Below, in pieces: positions 33,352 through 42,070 of a stretch of DNA of 64,000 nucleotides; position 1 is the stretch's first letter, and every line of letters starts with the position of its first letter. The stretch covers positions 1 to 64,000 of the forward strand of contig NZ_JAGMUL010000082.1 in assembly GCF_019049285.1 (NCBI RefSeq), read 5' to 3'. Position numbers and translations under genes: made by a program. This DNA is from Streptomyces sp. AC550_RSS872 (lineage in GTDB: Bacteria; Actinomycetota; Actinomycetes; Streptomycetales; Streptomycetaceae). Below the pieces are notes generated by a model, which was given only the letters and a program-made list of their open reading frames with translations, made no database searches and had not been told where the DNA came from.

Positions 33352-35538
33352 TCAGCTGGTCCGGATGGTCCGGTTGTACTGCTCCAGGACCTGGTACAGG
33401 CCGATCAGTTCGCCCCCGTACTTCTCGGCCCCGTCGCCTGTGCCGTTGTAGCGGGCGAGGATGTCCTGCGAGTCGGCGTCGCTCGTGTTGAGGCCGGGAC
33501 GCGTGACGCCGATCTGATGCGCGTTGTAGATCGTGAGATAGGCCGCGGTGCTGATGTTGTACGACGGGTCGTCGTGCAGACGGTTCCACACGGACGTCTT
33601 GTCGGCGTCGGTGAGGCGGGAGCCGTTGATGATTCCCTGGTCCATGCAGTAGTTGCGGGCCTCGATGGCCACCCAGGCGAAGATCTGCCCCCAGCCGGTG
33701 CTGGAATCGTCCCGGTCACCGTCCTTGACCGCGTCGTCGGCGAACTTGTCCAGCGGGTTCCACTTGCGCAGCTCCCACAGGACAGGGGCCTGCACCAGGG
33801 CCTTGCGCAGTCGCAGCACCCTGGCGAGGTCGGTGAACAGCCAGTCCATGCCGATGACGGCGTCGAACGCCTCGGTGGTGGAGATACCGCCGATGGTGGC
33901 CCAGTCGTTGTCGTTCCAGTTGTCGCCGCCGGTCTCGGGCACCCCGATCGACACCAGGTAGTCCTGGACGTCCTTCAGAGCGGCGTCGTGGTAGGAGTCG
34001 TCGAAGTCCTTGTCGAGGCCGGTGGGATCCAGGCCCTGGTCGAAGGACTTCTGGCCCCGGTCGCGGCCGGAGACGATGTTGACGTCGACCTCGATCCTGC
34101 CGTCACCTGAGCCGATCCACTTGGTGACGATCTGGTCGAAGGCCCAGTTGGCGGGAAGGGGGTAACCGAGGTTGCCGGAGAACCCGCTCGACATGTCGGA
34201 GACGAAGCTCGTGACGGCGTAACCCTGGTTCGCGACGCGCTGACAGACATTGCGAGGACCGTAAATGCCCACGTTGTAGGAGGAGTTCTCGCCGACGGTC
34301 CGGAAGACCCCCTTGAAGTGCGGGATGATGTAGTCGGTGACCTCCCGGTCGACGGCGTCGTAGTCGACGGCGAAGTAGATGGTGGTGCCGTCCTTGAAGC
34401 CGTGGAACTTCGCCCAGTCGATGGCCGCGAGCGCGGCGTGCACACCCGCACCGTAGGAGAAGTCGTCGACGACGCGGTTCCACGTCTGGTAGATCGGGAA
34501 ACAGCGCAGGCCGTTGACGGCGATGGTGTCGAGCTCGCCGGGCTGGATCTGTTTCTCCGGCAGCTCGCTTCCGCCCGGGTTGAGATAGCGGCCGACGATC
34601 TCGACGCCCTCGGACTTCAGGGTCGCGGCGCGGGCGTTGGTGATCCTGGTGACGCCGTCGCAGGCGGCTCCCTTGCGGTCCTGGTCACCGTAGGAGACCA
34701 GCAGTGATGCCCAGGTCTGGACGTCTCCCTTCCCGGTGACGGGAAGTGCCGCGAACCGCTGGAAACTGCTGACGGCGGTGGACAGGGTGCTCTCGAAGGC
34801 CGCGGTGAACGCGTTGAAGCGCTGGTTGAAGAGCATCGCCGCGGAGAAGAGGCGTACCCAGTTTCCCGTGGATCCGACGGACAGGACGTGTTCCTGAAGC
34901 CCGGCTTCCGTGTCGTTGCCGAACCAGCCGTCCGCGACGCCGTCGGACATGCCCATCTCGTACTGGACGGCGTAGATCATGGACTTGGCGACGGCACGGG
35001 AGAAGTGGCCGTCGCACGGCATGACGAAGAAGTCGCGGCGCTTGACGTAGCGGCCGTTGAGCCACCGCTGGATGTCGCGGACCGTCTCGGATCCGTTGTT
35101 CACCACCACATAGGCGTCCATCGTCAGCAGGGCCTTGAAGACCTTGGGGACGAGGTCCGACCCGGGGAAGGCACCGGCGACGCCCATCCGCTGCTTCATG
35201 AGGGTGATCGCGGCGGCGGTCCGGTCGTCGTAGACGCCGTTGATGTTGCTGCCGTCGTAGCCCTTGGCGTAGAGCGCGGACTGGATGATCATGGTGACGT
35301 TGGCCGGGGTGTCGAGATGGCCGATGCTCGGCCATTTCGACTGGAGCCTGGACAACGTCGTCGGACCGAAGTTGTTCGACAGAGCGGTGATACCGAGCTC
35401 GTACTGGAGGGCTCGGGTCAGGGCGTACATCAGGTCCCAGCCCGTGTTGCCGTCCTCGTCGACCTTCATGCCGATCTTGTCTTCGCCATAGACGGTGTTC
35501 ACGAATCTCTGGGCCCTGCGGACCATCTCGTCTGCCAC
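33352..35538 (-). CDS. DUF1906 (Rv2525c-like) glycoside-hydrolase-type protein with peptidoglycan-binding modules
   Basis: 728 aa. Residues about 1-300 hold several peptidoglycan-binding-like units (NNFGPTTLSRLQ, INGVYDDRTAAAITLMK, DGHFSRAVAKSM, DGWFGNDTEAGLQ, then VTGKGDVQTWASLL). Residues about 312-482 are a DUF1906 TIM-barrel-like domain: VGRYLNPGG, IYFAVDYDA, VGIYGPRNVC and EVDVNI. The C-terminal 240 residues are helical and unrecognised. There is no signal peptide, odd for a wall enzyme, so export must be non-classical or the start lies elsewhere; GTG at 35538 with GGAAGGGGAC is convincing. DUF1906 proteins are predicted to act on wall glycans. Heads a three-gene minus operon. Confidence 0.85.
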   Translation of the reverse strand: MADEMVRRAQRFVNTVYGEDKIGMKVDEDGNTGWDLMYALTRALQYELGITALSNNFGPTTLSRLQSKWPSIGHLDTPANVTMIIQSALYAKGYDGSNINGVYDDRTAAAITLMKQRMGVAGAFPGSDLVPKVFKALLTMDAYVVVNNGSETVRDIQRWLNGRYVKRRDFFVMPCDGHFSRAVAKSMIYAVQYEMGMSDGVADGWFGNDTEAGLQEHVLSVGSTGNWVRLFSAAMLFNQRFNAFTAAFESTLSTAVSSFQRFAALPVTGKGDVQTWASLLVSYGDQDRKGAACDGVTRITNARAATLKSEGVEIVGRYLNPGGSELPEKQIQPGELDTIAVNGLRCFPIYQTWNRVVDDFSYGAGVHAALAAIDWAKFHGFKDGTTIYFAVDYDAVDREVTDYIIPHFKGVFRTVGENSSYNVGIYGPRNVCQRVANQGYAVTSFVSDMSSGFSGNLGYPLPANWAFDQIVTKWIGSGDGRIEVDVNIVSGRDRGQKSFDQGLDPTGLDKDFDDSYHDAALKDVQDYLVSIGVPETGGDNWNDNDWATIGGISTTEAFDAVIGMDWLFTDLARVLRLRKALVQAPVLWELRKWNPLDKFADDAVKDGDRDDSSTGWGQIFAWVAIEARNYCMDQGIINGSRLTDADKTSVWNRLHDDPSYNISTAAYLTIYNAHQIGVTRPGLNTSDADSQDILARYNGTGDGAEKYGGELIGLYQVLEQYNRTIRTS

Positions 35539-35683
35539 GTGACGTCCCCTTCCGGAGGTGGGGGTCCACCGTGGTCATGGACGGACCACAGGGGTACCTC
35601 GAACGTTGCAGGTACACCGGGTGGCCGGGCAGCCGGAGACTGACGTGCGATTCGCAGCAGCTCACCGACAGAAGGGGACCGTT

Positions 35684-36190
35684 GTGCGTGCACGGACCAA
35701 GGCGGCCATCGCCGTCGTCTCGGCGCTGACCGCAGGACTGCTGACCGCCGCCCCCTCCAGTGCGAGCGTCGTGCAGGGATACATCGTCGGTACCGGTGGC
35801 ATCAATGACGACTGGGGGGACGAGGGGCCGCTGTCCCGGGTGGCCAACAACCACAGCAACGTGGTCCTCGTGTGGCAGGGCGTGCTCTACGCCGACGGCT
35901 ACCTGACCAACAGTGACCGCGACTGCTGGTTCGGGCCGGCCACCGAGGCGGCGACCAAGAAGTGGCAGAAGGACCGCGGGCTGATCGACGACGGGATCGT
36001 GGGTCCGCTGACGTTCGGCAGGGCCGACGACCACCTCTACTGGGACGGCGACCAGATCAAGTACGACGGCAGTGTGCGTGATATCGGCAAGATGCGCCGG
36101 GACTCCCAAGGCCGCTACTACGAACCGGCGTCGGGCGACGCCGGCGGCTATGCCTCGTACACGTCGGCCGACGCCGCCATCTGTGCGTAG
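35684..36190 (+). CDS. Secreted peptidoglycan-binding protein
   Basis: 168 aa. Signal peptide RTKAAIAVVSALTAGLLTAA with cleavage near SSA-SVV. A peptidoglycan_binding_1 unit follows: VLYADGYLTNSDRDCWFGPA, TEAATKKWQ and GIVGPLTFGRAD. A short tail with tyrosines ends in a single Cys. GTG at 35684 after GAAGGGGACC. It is divergent from the DUF1906 operon with 145 bp between, so the two probably share a control region. Confidence 0.87.
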   Translation: MRARTKAAIAVVSALTAGLLTAAPSSASVVQGYIVGTGGINDDWGDEGPLSRVANNHSNVVLVWQGVLYADGYLTNSDRDCWFGPATEAATKKWQKDRGLIDDGIVGPLTFGRADDHLYWDGDQIKYDGSVRDIGKMRRDSQGRYYEPASGDAGGYASYTSADAAICA

Positions 36191-36211
36191 CGCAGGGACT
36201 CTGACGCGGGG

Positions 36212-36628
36212 TCAGTCGGAGGCGGCCGCCATGCAGCCGCCGTAGACCAGGAAGATCGAGGCCCAGATGGGCAGGGAGACGAGATCGCCGTAGCCCCACG
36301 TCCGGGACTCCCGGATCACGTCCAGGCTCTCCGCGTGGAGGGGATCCTCCGGGTCGTAGACGACCGTGAACTGCTCGCCCACCTGGGGGATACGGTCGTG
36401 TGTCCGGACGACGACCCAGATCTCGCCCTTCTGCTCCGGATGGGTCCGGATGCCGCAGCGGACCCGCATCGGCTCGCCTTCCGCCTTGGGGTTGAGGTGC
36501 CCTCGGCAGATACCGGTCGCGGTCCGGCCGTGCTTGTTCAGCCGGCGCTCGCGCTGTGCCTTGGGAAACGAGACCAGAGCCGAGACGGCGGCGCCGACCG
36601 CGCAGAACAACGCCCAGTAGCGCAGCAC
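36212..36628 (-). CDS. DUF3592 membrane protein
   Basis: 138 aa. N-terminal membrane helix (YWALFCAVGAAVSALVS), a central soluble beta domain with RTATGICRG, VVVRTHDRIPQVGEQ and VVYDPEDPLHAES, which is the DUF3592 signature, and a C-terminal helix (LPIWASIFLVYGGCMAA). Function unknown; the soluble domain lies between the two helices. I chose GTG at 36628, 4-6 nt after a run of G; a TTG at 36649 is the longer option. Its stop faces the secreted peptidoglycan-binding gene with a 21-bp gap. Confidence 0.85.
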   Translation of the reverse strand: MLRYWALFCAVGAAVSALVSFPKAQRERRLNKHGRTATGICRGHLNPKAEGEPMRVRCGIRTHPEQKGEIWVVVRTHDRIPQVGEQFTVVYDPEDPLHAESLDVIRESRTWGYGDLVSLPIWASIFLVYGGCMAAASD

Positions 36629-36694
36629 GGCATCCCCCCGGTTCGGCAAGCGCTCTCTCCACCTCTACCAGGACCGGTCGGCTCCGGCAACGGC

Positions 36695-37282
36695 TCAGCC
36701 GTCCACCTCGTACTGCCCCACCTCGATGAAGTGCCGCAACTCCTCCGGCGTCCCGTCGATCACGTCCTCCGCTGCGGCCCGCAGCGCGTCACTGATCGTC
36801 GGGTCGGCGAGGATGCGGGCGACGCGGACGCGGTCGTCCTCGGCGACGGCCAGGCGGTAGCCGGTCTTCAGGAAGGCGCGCAGGGCCTGCGGGGTGTTGG
36901 CGTCGAGGGCCTCGTTGGCCTCCCGGATGACCCCCCTGTCGGTCTTCGGGTCGGCGGAGGCCAGGATGCGGGCGATGGCGACGCGGTCGTCCTCGGCCTG
37001 GGCTGTCCAGCGGCCCGTCTCCAGGAAGTACCGCTGGTCCTCGATGGTGCCGTCCATGGCGGCCTGCGCGGCGGCGTAGACCGCCTTGCCCGTGTTCGGG
37101 TCGGCGATGATGCGCATGATCGCTACGCGGACGTCGTCGTCCGACATGTCGTCAACGCCGGTCGTGGTGGGGGACGTTGCCACGGTGGTCGCGGGCGCGG
37201 CAGCGAAGGCCGGGGTGGCCAGCAGGAGTGCCGGGGTCAGCGCGGTTGCCACGAGGGCCAGGGCGGCGCGGGTCGGTCTCAC
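36695..37282 (-). CDS. Secreted ALF-repeat protein
   Basis: 195 aa. Signal peptide (ALALVATALTPALLLATPAFA) followed by three copies of the ALF repeat, a streptomycete repeat of about 45 residues. Each copy contains an Ala-rich helix and a motif of the form RxFLxTG with EDDRVxxARILA: QRYFLETGRW, LRAFLKTGYR and LRHFIEVGQY. The last copy is degenerate. Function unknown; ALF proteins are extracellular. GTG at 37282 after GAAAGG. Divergent from the membrane protein at 37461. Confidence 0.85.
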   Translation of the reverse strand: MRPTRAALALVATALTPALLLATPAFAAAPATTVATSPTTTGVDDMSDDDVRVAIMRIIADPNTGKAVYAAAQAAMDGTIEDQRYFLETGRWTAQAEDDRVAIARILASADPKTDRGVIREANEALDANTPQALRAFLKTGYRLAVAEDDRVRVARILADPTISDALRAAAEDVIDGTPEELRHFIEVGQYEVDG

Positions 37283-37371
37283 GTGTGAGCCTTTCTTCCC
37301 AGGTTCAACGGTGAACGTATGTTCCCTCATGGTGCGCGGGAGTTCATTGCCGGAACAAGGAGTTTCAACTG

Positions 37372-37385
37372 TGCATTTCTGCACG
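37372..37385. promoter_or_regulatory. Small inverted repeat in divergent promoter region
   Basis: GTGCA (37372-37376) and TGCAC (37381-37385) with a 4-bp spacer lie between two divergent genes. This might be a regulator site; arms are short. Confidence 0.25.
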
Positions 37386-37460
37386 TGCGTTGCAGGCCTC
37401 GGGAGGGGTCCCGTTCTCCGGCCGTAGATTCGCCGCCATGACGGTGGGAGGGGGACCGGT

Positions 37461-38150
37461 ATGTCCTGGCTGATCATCGGGGGTGTGCTGGCGGCCGCGG
37501 CGGTCGTTGTGCGCCGGGTCCTGAGGTACGGGACGGCGGGGCTGTGGCGGTTCGCACTGCGTCTCGTCGGCACGACGGCGGTGCTCGGCCTGGTGTCGTG
37601 GGGGCTGATGCTGCTGCCACCGGTCAACGACATCGTCCTCGGCGACAAGCCGCGCAACCTGTGGGACTTCGCGCGCATCTGTGAGGACGACCGCACTGGA
37701 GATCCGTTCCCGCGGGCGGCCGCTTACGAGCCGGGGGCCGGGCCGCATCCGTGGGTGGCGATAGAGAACGGGAACAGCGCGTACGCCTCCAAGGGCACGG
37801 AGACGGAGGATCCGGTGTGGCCGGACGATGAACCGGCTCCGGACACAGTGCAGTTGGTGGCGTGCAGGGAGCCGGCCGGGTCGGTGCCGGGCACGGAGGT
37901 CAGCTGCGCGTACAGCGTGAACGGTCTGGGGGTGGGCGGTCAGTCCGTCGAGTTCTCCCAGGGCGTCTACACCGTCACCGTGGTCGAGGCGCGCACCGGC
38001 GACGTGGTCCGCCGGGGCACCGTGAGGGGCGAGACGGGGTGCGCTGAATCCATCGTGGCGGGAGAGAAGGGGCCTCACCGCACCGATCCTTCGTGGGAGG
38101 CTTACGCGGACCTGCTCGCCGGCATTCACACCGCCCCGTCCGGCTCCTAG
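37461..38150 (+). CDS. Membrane-anchored protein of unknown function
   Basis: 229 aa. Two hydrophobic segments near the N-terminus (SWLIIGGVLAAAAVVV and LRLVGTTAVLGLVSWGLMLL), then an extracytoplasmic domain of about 165 residues with two Cys pairs (Cys in ARICED, VACREP, VSCAYS, TGCAES). No family recognised. ATG at 37461 after GGAGGGGGACC. Its TAG shares four bases (CTAG) with the stop of the convergent kinase gene, so the two transcripts must overlap. Confidence 0.75.
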   Translation: MSWLIIGGVLAAAAVVVRRVLRYGTAGLWRFALRLVGTTAVLGLVSWGLMLLPPVNDIVLGDKPRNLWDFARICEDDRTGDPFPRAAAYEPGAGPHPWVAIENGNSAYASKGTETEDPVWPDDEPAPDTVQLVACREPAGSVPGTEVSCAYSVNGLGVGGQSVEFSQGVYTVTVVEARTGDVVRRGTVRGETGCAESIVAGEKGPHRTDPSWEAYADLLAGIHTAPSGS

Positions 38151-39490
38151 CGCGCCTTACGCAGCGCGCTCCATGTCTGCGGCCCCACCACCCCGTCCGC
38201 GTCCAGCCCCGCCCGCTTCTGGAAGATCACCACCGCGTCGTGCGTCATCGGGCCGAAAATCCCGTCCGCCTCGCCGACTTCGGTGATGCCGTGCAGGTAC
38301 CGGAGCAGGCACTGGGCCTCGTGCACCTGGCTGCCGCTTTCACCCTGTTTGAGCATGAAGTCCCAGGTTCTGTTCCAGCCGGCGGTGTAGCCACGGCCGT
38401 GCTTGTCGTCCTCGTACACCGCGGGCTTCTCGCAGGAGGCCGGTGCCGCGGCGACACGGGTCTCGTCGCGGAGCCCGTATGTCACCGCCGTCGCCCCCAG
38501 CACCGCCGTCGCCGCGAGGGCCGCGACCAGCACCGGACGCCGCCACCGCCGGGGCCGTAGCCTCGGCAGCCGGGCGGAGGGGGAGGCGCCCGCGGCCTCC
38601 TCGACGCGGCGCAGCAGGGCTTCGGTGTCGGGGACGCGGGCGACGCGCGCCGCGTGCGTGGGGGCCAGACAATCCTGGACGATCTCCCGCCAGGCGTCCG
38701 GGAGCCGGGGCGACAGGCGCAGCTCCTCGGTGCCGCGCGCGTACCGCGTCGCCGCGTCCGTGCGGGCCTCCGTGCTGCCGCCCGGCAGCGGGAAGGAACC
38801 GGTGAGGGCGACATGCGCGAGGACGCCGAAGGCCCAGACGTCGGCGGTCGGACGGATGCGCGTGCCGCGTTCGTCGACCTCGGGCCACAGCAGCTCGGGC
38901 GGGGTGTAGTCGGGCGTCGCGAAGGCGGGGGCGTACGCGTGCGTGCCCTCCAGTTCCGCGGCCATGTTGAAGTCGGCCAGCCGTACCGAACCGCCCTTCA
39001 GCAGCAGCACATTGGCCGGTTTCAGGTCACCGTGCACCCAGCCCGCGTGGTGCAGCTGGTGCAGGCCCTCGCAGATCTGGGCCATCAGCGCCGGAGCCGA
39101 CTCCGGTGTCGGGTCGTGTTCCAGTACGGCGTCCAGGGACCCCTCGGCCAGCTCCAGGACCAGTACGGTGGCGCCGTCCAGCTCCGGGTGTTCGGGGTCG
39201 TCGACGGTCAGGGTGTCGTACATGCGGATCAGGCGGGGCGCGCGCAGACGGCCGAGCAACTCGACCTCGCGCTCGGCCAGTTCCCGCAGGTGCCGTAGCT
39301 GGCGGGGCGTGCGGGTGCCGGTGGGCAGGAACTTCAGGGCGGCCCGGGCAGGCAGCTCCAGGCCCCCTTCCTCGGTGAGCCGCGCCGCGTACACCGTGGC
39401 GAAAGCGCCGGACGCGAGGCGCTCCCGTACCTCCCACGCCCCGACCCGGTAGCCCTTCGGGACGGCGACGGCGCAGGACCGGCCGGTCAC
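38147..39490 (-). CDS. Transmembrane Ser/Thr kinase with peptidoglycan-binding ectodomain (pair 1)
   Basis: 447 aa. Kinase domain about 10-270: Gly loop LASGAFATVYAARL, Lys in AALKFLP, catalytic loop WVHGDLKPAN (HGD instead of HRD) and LADFNMAAE (DFN instead of DFG). The catalytic Asp residues and the Lys are kept, so activity is likely. Membrane helix near 318-340 (VLVAALAATAVLGATAVTYGL). The outside part (about 345-447) has Cys residues and a peptidoglycan_binding_1 domain (EADGIFGPMTHDAVVIFQ, DGVVGPQTWSAL). GTG at 39490 overlaps the stop of the FHA-like gene by 4 nt, so the two are translated together. Paralogue of the kinase at 40451. Confidence 0.9.
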   Translation of the reverse strand: MTGRSCAVAVPKGYRVGAWEVRERLASGAFATVYAARLTEEGGLELPARAALKFLPTGTRTPRQLRHLRELAEREVELLGRLRAPRLIRMYDTLTVDDPEHPELDGATVLVLELAEGSLDAVLEHDPTPESAPALMAQICEGLHQLHHAGWVHGDLKPANVLLLKGGSVRLADFNMAAELEGTHAYAPAFATPDYTPPELLWPEVDERGTRIRPTADVWAFGVLAHVALTGSFPLPGGSTEARTDAATRYARGTEELRLSPRLPDAWREIVQDCLAPTHAARVARVPDTEALLRRVEEAAGASPSARLPRLRPRRWRRPVLVAALAATAVLGATAVTYGLRDETRVAAAPASCEKPAVYEDDKHGRGYTAGWNRTWDFMLKQGESGSQVHEAQCLLRYLHGITEVGEADGIFGPMTHDAVVIFQKRAGLDADGVVGPQTWSALRKAR

Positions 39491-40233
39491 CGCAGCACCT
39501 CGGCGACGGGGGCCGGTGCCGTCAGCACCGCCAGGTCGTCCTCGCGGACCAGGTCGAAGCGGAGCGCGAGGGAGACCAGGGACTCCTTCTTGCCGTTGAC
39601 GCGCTGGCCGGACGCGGCGGTGTCGGGGCCGGGCCGCAGCCGGAGCTTGAGCGCGAGGTAGTCGATGTTCCAGTACACGGCGGACCGGCTGACCGTCGGC
39701 CAGACGCCCCGCAACCGCTCCACCAGCTGCTCCACCGCGGGCAGCGGCGCGTGCGGCTCGCCGCGCAGCCGGGGCTCGCACAGGGCGGCCAGCACCGCGA
39801 AGTACCTGCTGGTGCGGTCCAGGGCAAACGCCGGGGCCGTGACGGGACCGGGCAGGCCCTGGCGGTCGGCGCTGCGGAAGGCGTGGCGCGGGGCCCAGAC
39901 GTCGAAGGTGAGCAGGTCACCCGCGGCGGGCAGGACCACCCGCGCGAACTCGAACGGCACGGGCGCCTCCAGACGACCCGGCGCGATCTTGAGGTGCTCT
40001 CCGGCGCCCTCGGGGTTCTCCACCACGTAGGTCTGGTCCTCGCTGAGGTTGCTCAGCAGCCAGAAGGACCGGTGGGCCGTGATCTCCCCGGCGACCCGGG
40101 GCACCCCCTCGTGCGCGATGGTCAGTCCGCCGTCCTGCGTGGCCCTGCCGAACGAGAGCCGCTCACCTGCGGCGATCCGCACCTGGCCGTCCACACTGCC
40201 GCTGTCCGGCGGCACGACGATGACGCTGTACAT
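39487..40233 (-). CDS. FHA-like domain protein, partner of the kinase (pair 1)
   Basis: 248 aa. N-terminal FHA-like fold about 1-110 (YSVIVVPP, GERLSFGR, IAHEGVPRVAGEITA, FWLLSNLSEDQTYVVENPEG). The canonical GR is present, but the SRxH phosphothreonine motif reads PRVAG, so phosphopeptide binding may be lost. The C-terminal half (about 130-248) has a winged-helix-like stretch with YFAVLAALCEPRLRGE, YWNIDYLALKLRLR and KKESLVSLALRFDLV. It resembles the regulatory proteins next to this kinase subfamily. ATG at 40233. The stop overlaps the kinase start. Confidence 0.83.
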   Translation of the reverse strand: MYSVIVVPPDSGSVDGQVRIAAGERLSFGRATQDGGLTIAHEGVPRVAGEITAHRSFWLLSNLSEDQTYVVENPEGAGEHLKIAPGRLEAPVPFEFARVVLPAAGDLLTFDVWAPRHAFRSADRQGLPGPVTAPAFALDRTSRYFAVLAALCEPRLRGEPHAPLPAVEQLVERLRGVWPTVSRSAVYWNIDYLALKLRLRPGPDTAASGQRVNGKKESLVSLALRFDLVREDDLAVLTAPAPVAEVLR

Positions 40234-40450
40234 GGACCCGTCCCCCTCAAGATCCCCAGTTCAACGTTCAACAGGGAAAGGGTAAGGGAGACCCGATTGC
40301 GGGAGCGAAGCTTTGGGACAGCATGGCGCGTCGCGGCGTCCGGCCCTCCCCCGAGGGAGCCGGAAGCCGCGACGCGGGTGTGCCACCCGTCGGTGACAGG
40401 ACAACGATGACGCCGGACACCCGGCGCGCGGTACCTGAGAACTCTCAGGG

Positions 40451-42070
40451 TCACGTCTTCCGCGGCGGCGTGTACTCCTCGAGGTAGTGAGCGACCCGGG
40501 CGGTGTAGTCGCGGTCCTGCGGTGTGTACTCCTTGAGGAAGTGGGCGACACGGGTGGCGTAGGAGCCGGTGTTCGGGGGAACACCGCCCGCGTCGTTCAC
40601 CTTCTTGTACGACGTCCGGTACGCGGTGGCGAGCAGCACCCGGCGGTCACCCGACAGGTTGTCGCGCAGCCGGGGCTCGATGAAGCAGAGATAGCGGCCC
40701 ACGGCCGGAATGGACTCGGAGGGCGTGATGGGCGGTCGGGGCGTCTCCTTCGCGGGCACGCCGTCGTCCCGGATCCACCAGCGCAGTACTTCCGGCGTCC
40801 AGCGGGCGATGCCGTACTCGTCCTTGTCGGGATCGGAGAGATCCGGGTCGAAGTCGCTCTCGGCCTTCAGCAGCGCCGCGATCAGCGCGGGCGTGACCTC
40901 CGGCTGGACACAGTCGTGAGCGGAGTCGACGATCAGCCGGCGGTAGGCTGCCGGGATGCCCTTGTCCGTACGGAGCTCGTCGGCGCCGTAGCTCGCGGGC
41001 GTCACCTTCTCGCTCTCCCCGCCCGAACTCCCCGGGCCGCCGACGTCCGCCCACTTGCTGACGCCGTAGCCGAGGACCGAGGCGGCGACGACGGCGATCG
41101 CCGTGGCCAGGATCCGCGTACGACGGGAACGGCGGCGCGGCAGCAGCCTGCGGGGCAGCCGGGGCGAACGACCGGTGCCCGCCGCCGCCTCGACCCTGCG
41201 CAGCAGGTCGTTCGTGGGAACCCGGTCGGCATGCGTCCGGGCGAGACAGTCCCGGACGATCTCCCGCCAGGCGTCCGGGAGTTCGGGCGACAGCCGCAGT
41301 TCGTCGGCGCCGCGGGCGTAGGCGGCGGCCGCGCCCCGACGGGCCGTCGGGGTCCCGCCGGGCAGAGGGAAGGAGTCGGTGAGGACCAGATGGGCCAGCA
41401 CCCCGAACGCCCACACGTCCGCCGACGGACGGATGCGACGGCCCCGTTCGCCGATCTCGGACCACAGCAGCTCGGGCGGGGTGTAGTCGGGCGTCGAGAA
41501 GGCGGGCGTGTACGCGTGCGTGCCCTCCAGCTCCGCCGCCATGTTGAAGTCGGCGAGCCGGGCCGAACCGTCCGCCATCAGCAGCACGTTGGCCGGCTTC
41601 AGATCCCCGTGCACCCACCCCGCGTGATGCAGCTGCGCCAGCCCTTCACAGATCTGCGCGAGCAGCACGGGCCCGGCACCGGGGCGGGGCTCCGCCGCGA
41701 GCAGCGCCGACAGGGAGCCCTCCGCCCGCTCCAGTACGAGGATGGTGGCGCCGTCGAGGGCGGGGCTCGCCGGGTCGTCGACGGTCAGGGTCTCGTACAT
41801 CCGGATCAGCCGCGGCTGCTTCAGCCGGCGGTACAACTCGACCTCGCGCTGGATGAGTTCGCGCAGGTGGGTGAGTTGGCGCGGGGTGCCGGTGCCGGTG
41901 GGCAGGAACTTCAGGGCCGCCGACTTCGGCAGGCCCGGCAGATCCTCCTCGGACGCGACGCGCCGGCCCTCGTACACACTCCCGAACGCCCCCGTGGCGA
42001 TCGGCTCCCGCACCTCCCACGCGCCCACTCGGTACCCCTTCGGCACCGGCACGGCGTACGGCTCGGTCAC
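40451..42070 (-). CDS. Transmembrane Ser/Thr kinase with lytic-transglycosylase-like ectodomain (pair 2)
   Basis: 539 aa. Kinase domain about 10-275, close to its neighbour (IATGAFGSVYEGR, AALKFLPTG, WVHGDLKPAN, LADFNMAAE). Membrane helix near 318-340. The ectodomain (about 380-480) looks like an SLT/goose-lysozyme fold: ALIAALLKAESDFDP with the expected catalytic Glu near 403, then YGIARWTPEVLRWW in the place of the usual GxxQxMPxTW motif. It could bind or even cut wall glycans. The last 60 residues contain a near-duplicated motif, VAHFLKEYTPQ and VAHYLEEYTPP. GTG at 42070 overlaps the FHA-like gene stop by 4 nt. Confidence 0.88.
   Translation of the reverse strand: MTEPYAVPVPKGYRVGAWEVREPIATGAFGSVYEGRRVASEEDLPGLPKSAALKFLPTGTGTPRQLTHLRELIQREVELYRRLKQPRLIRMYETLTVDDPASPALDGATILVLERAEGSLSALLAAEPRPGAGPVLLAQICEGLAQLHHAGWVHGDLKPANVLLMADGSARLADFNMAAELEGTHAYTPAFSTPDYTPPELLWSEIGERGRRIRPSADVWAFGVLAHLVLTDSFPLPGGTPTARRGAAAAYARGADELRLSPELPDAWREIVRDCLARTHADRVPTNDLLRRVEAAAGTGRSPRLPRRLLPRRRSRRTRILATAIAVVAASVLGYGVSKWADVGGPGSSGGESEKVTPASYGADELRTDKGIPAAYRRLIVDSAHDCVQPEVTPALIAALLKAESDFDPDLSDPDKDEYGIARWTPEVLRWWIRDDGVPAKETPRPPITPSESIPAVGRYLCFIEPRLRDNLSGDRRVLLATAYRTSYKKVNDAGGVPPNTGSYATRVAHFLKEYTPQDRDYTARVAHYLEEYTPPRKT

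Noticed and set aside
33352..35538. Possible prophage endolysin region
   Set aside because: No phage structural, replication or integrase genes or att sites nearby; DUF1906 proteins occur widely outside phages.
40434..40449. CCTGAGA/TCTCAGG inverted repeat after the first FHA-kinase pair
   Set aside because: Only 7-bp arms with a 2-nt centre; too small for a confident terminator and no other support for an operator.
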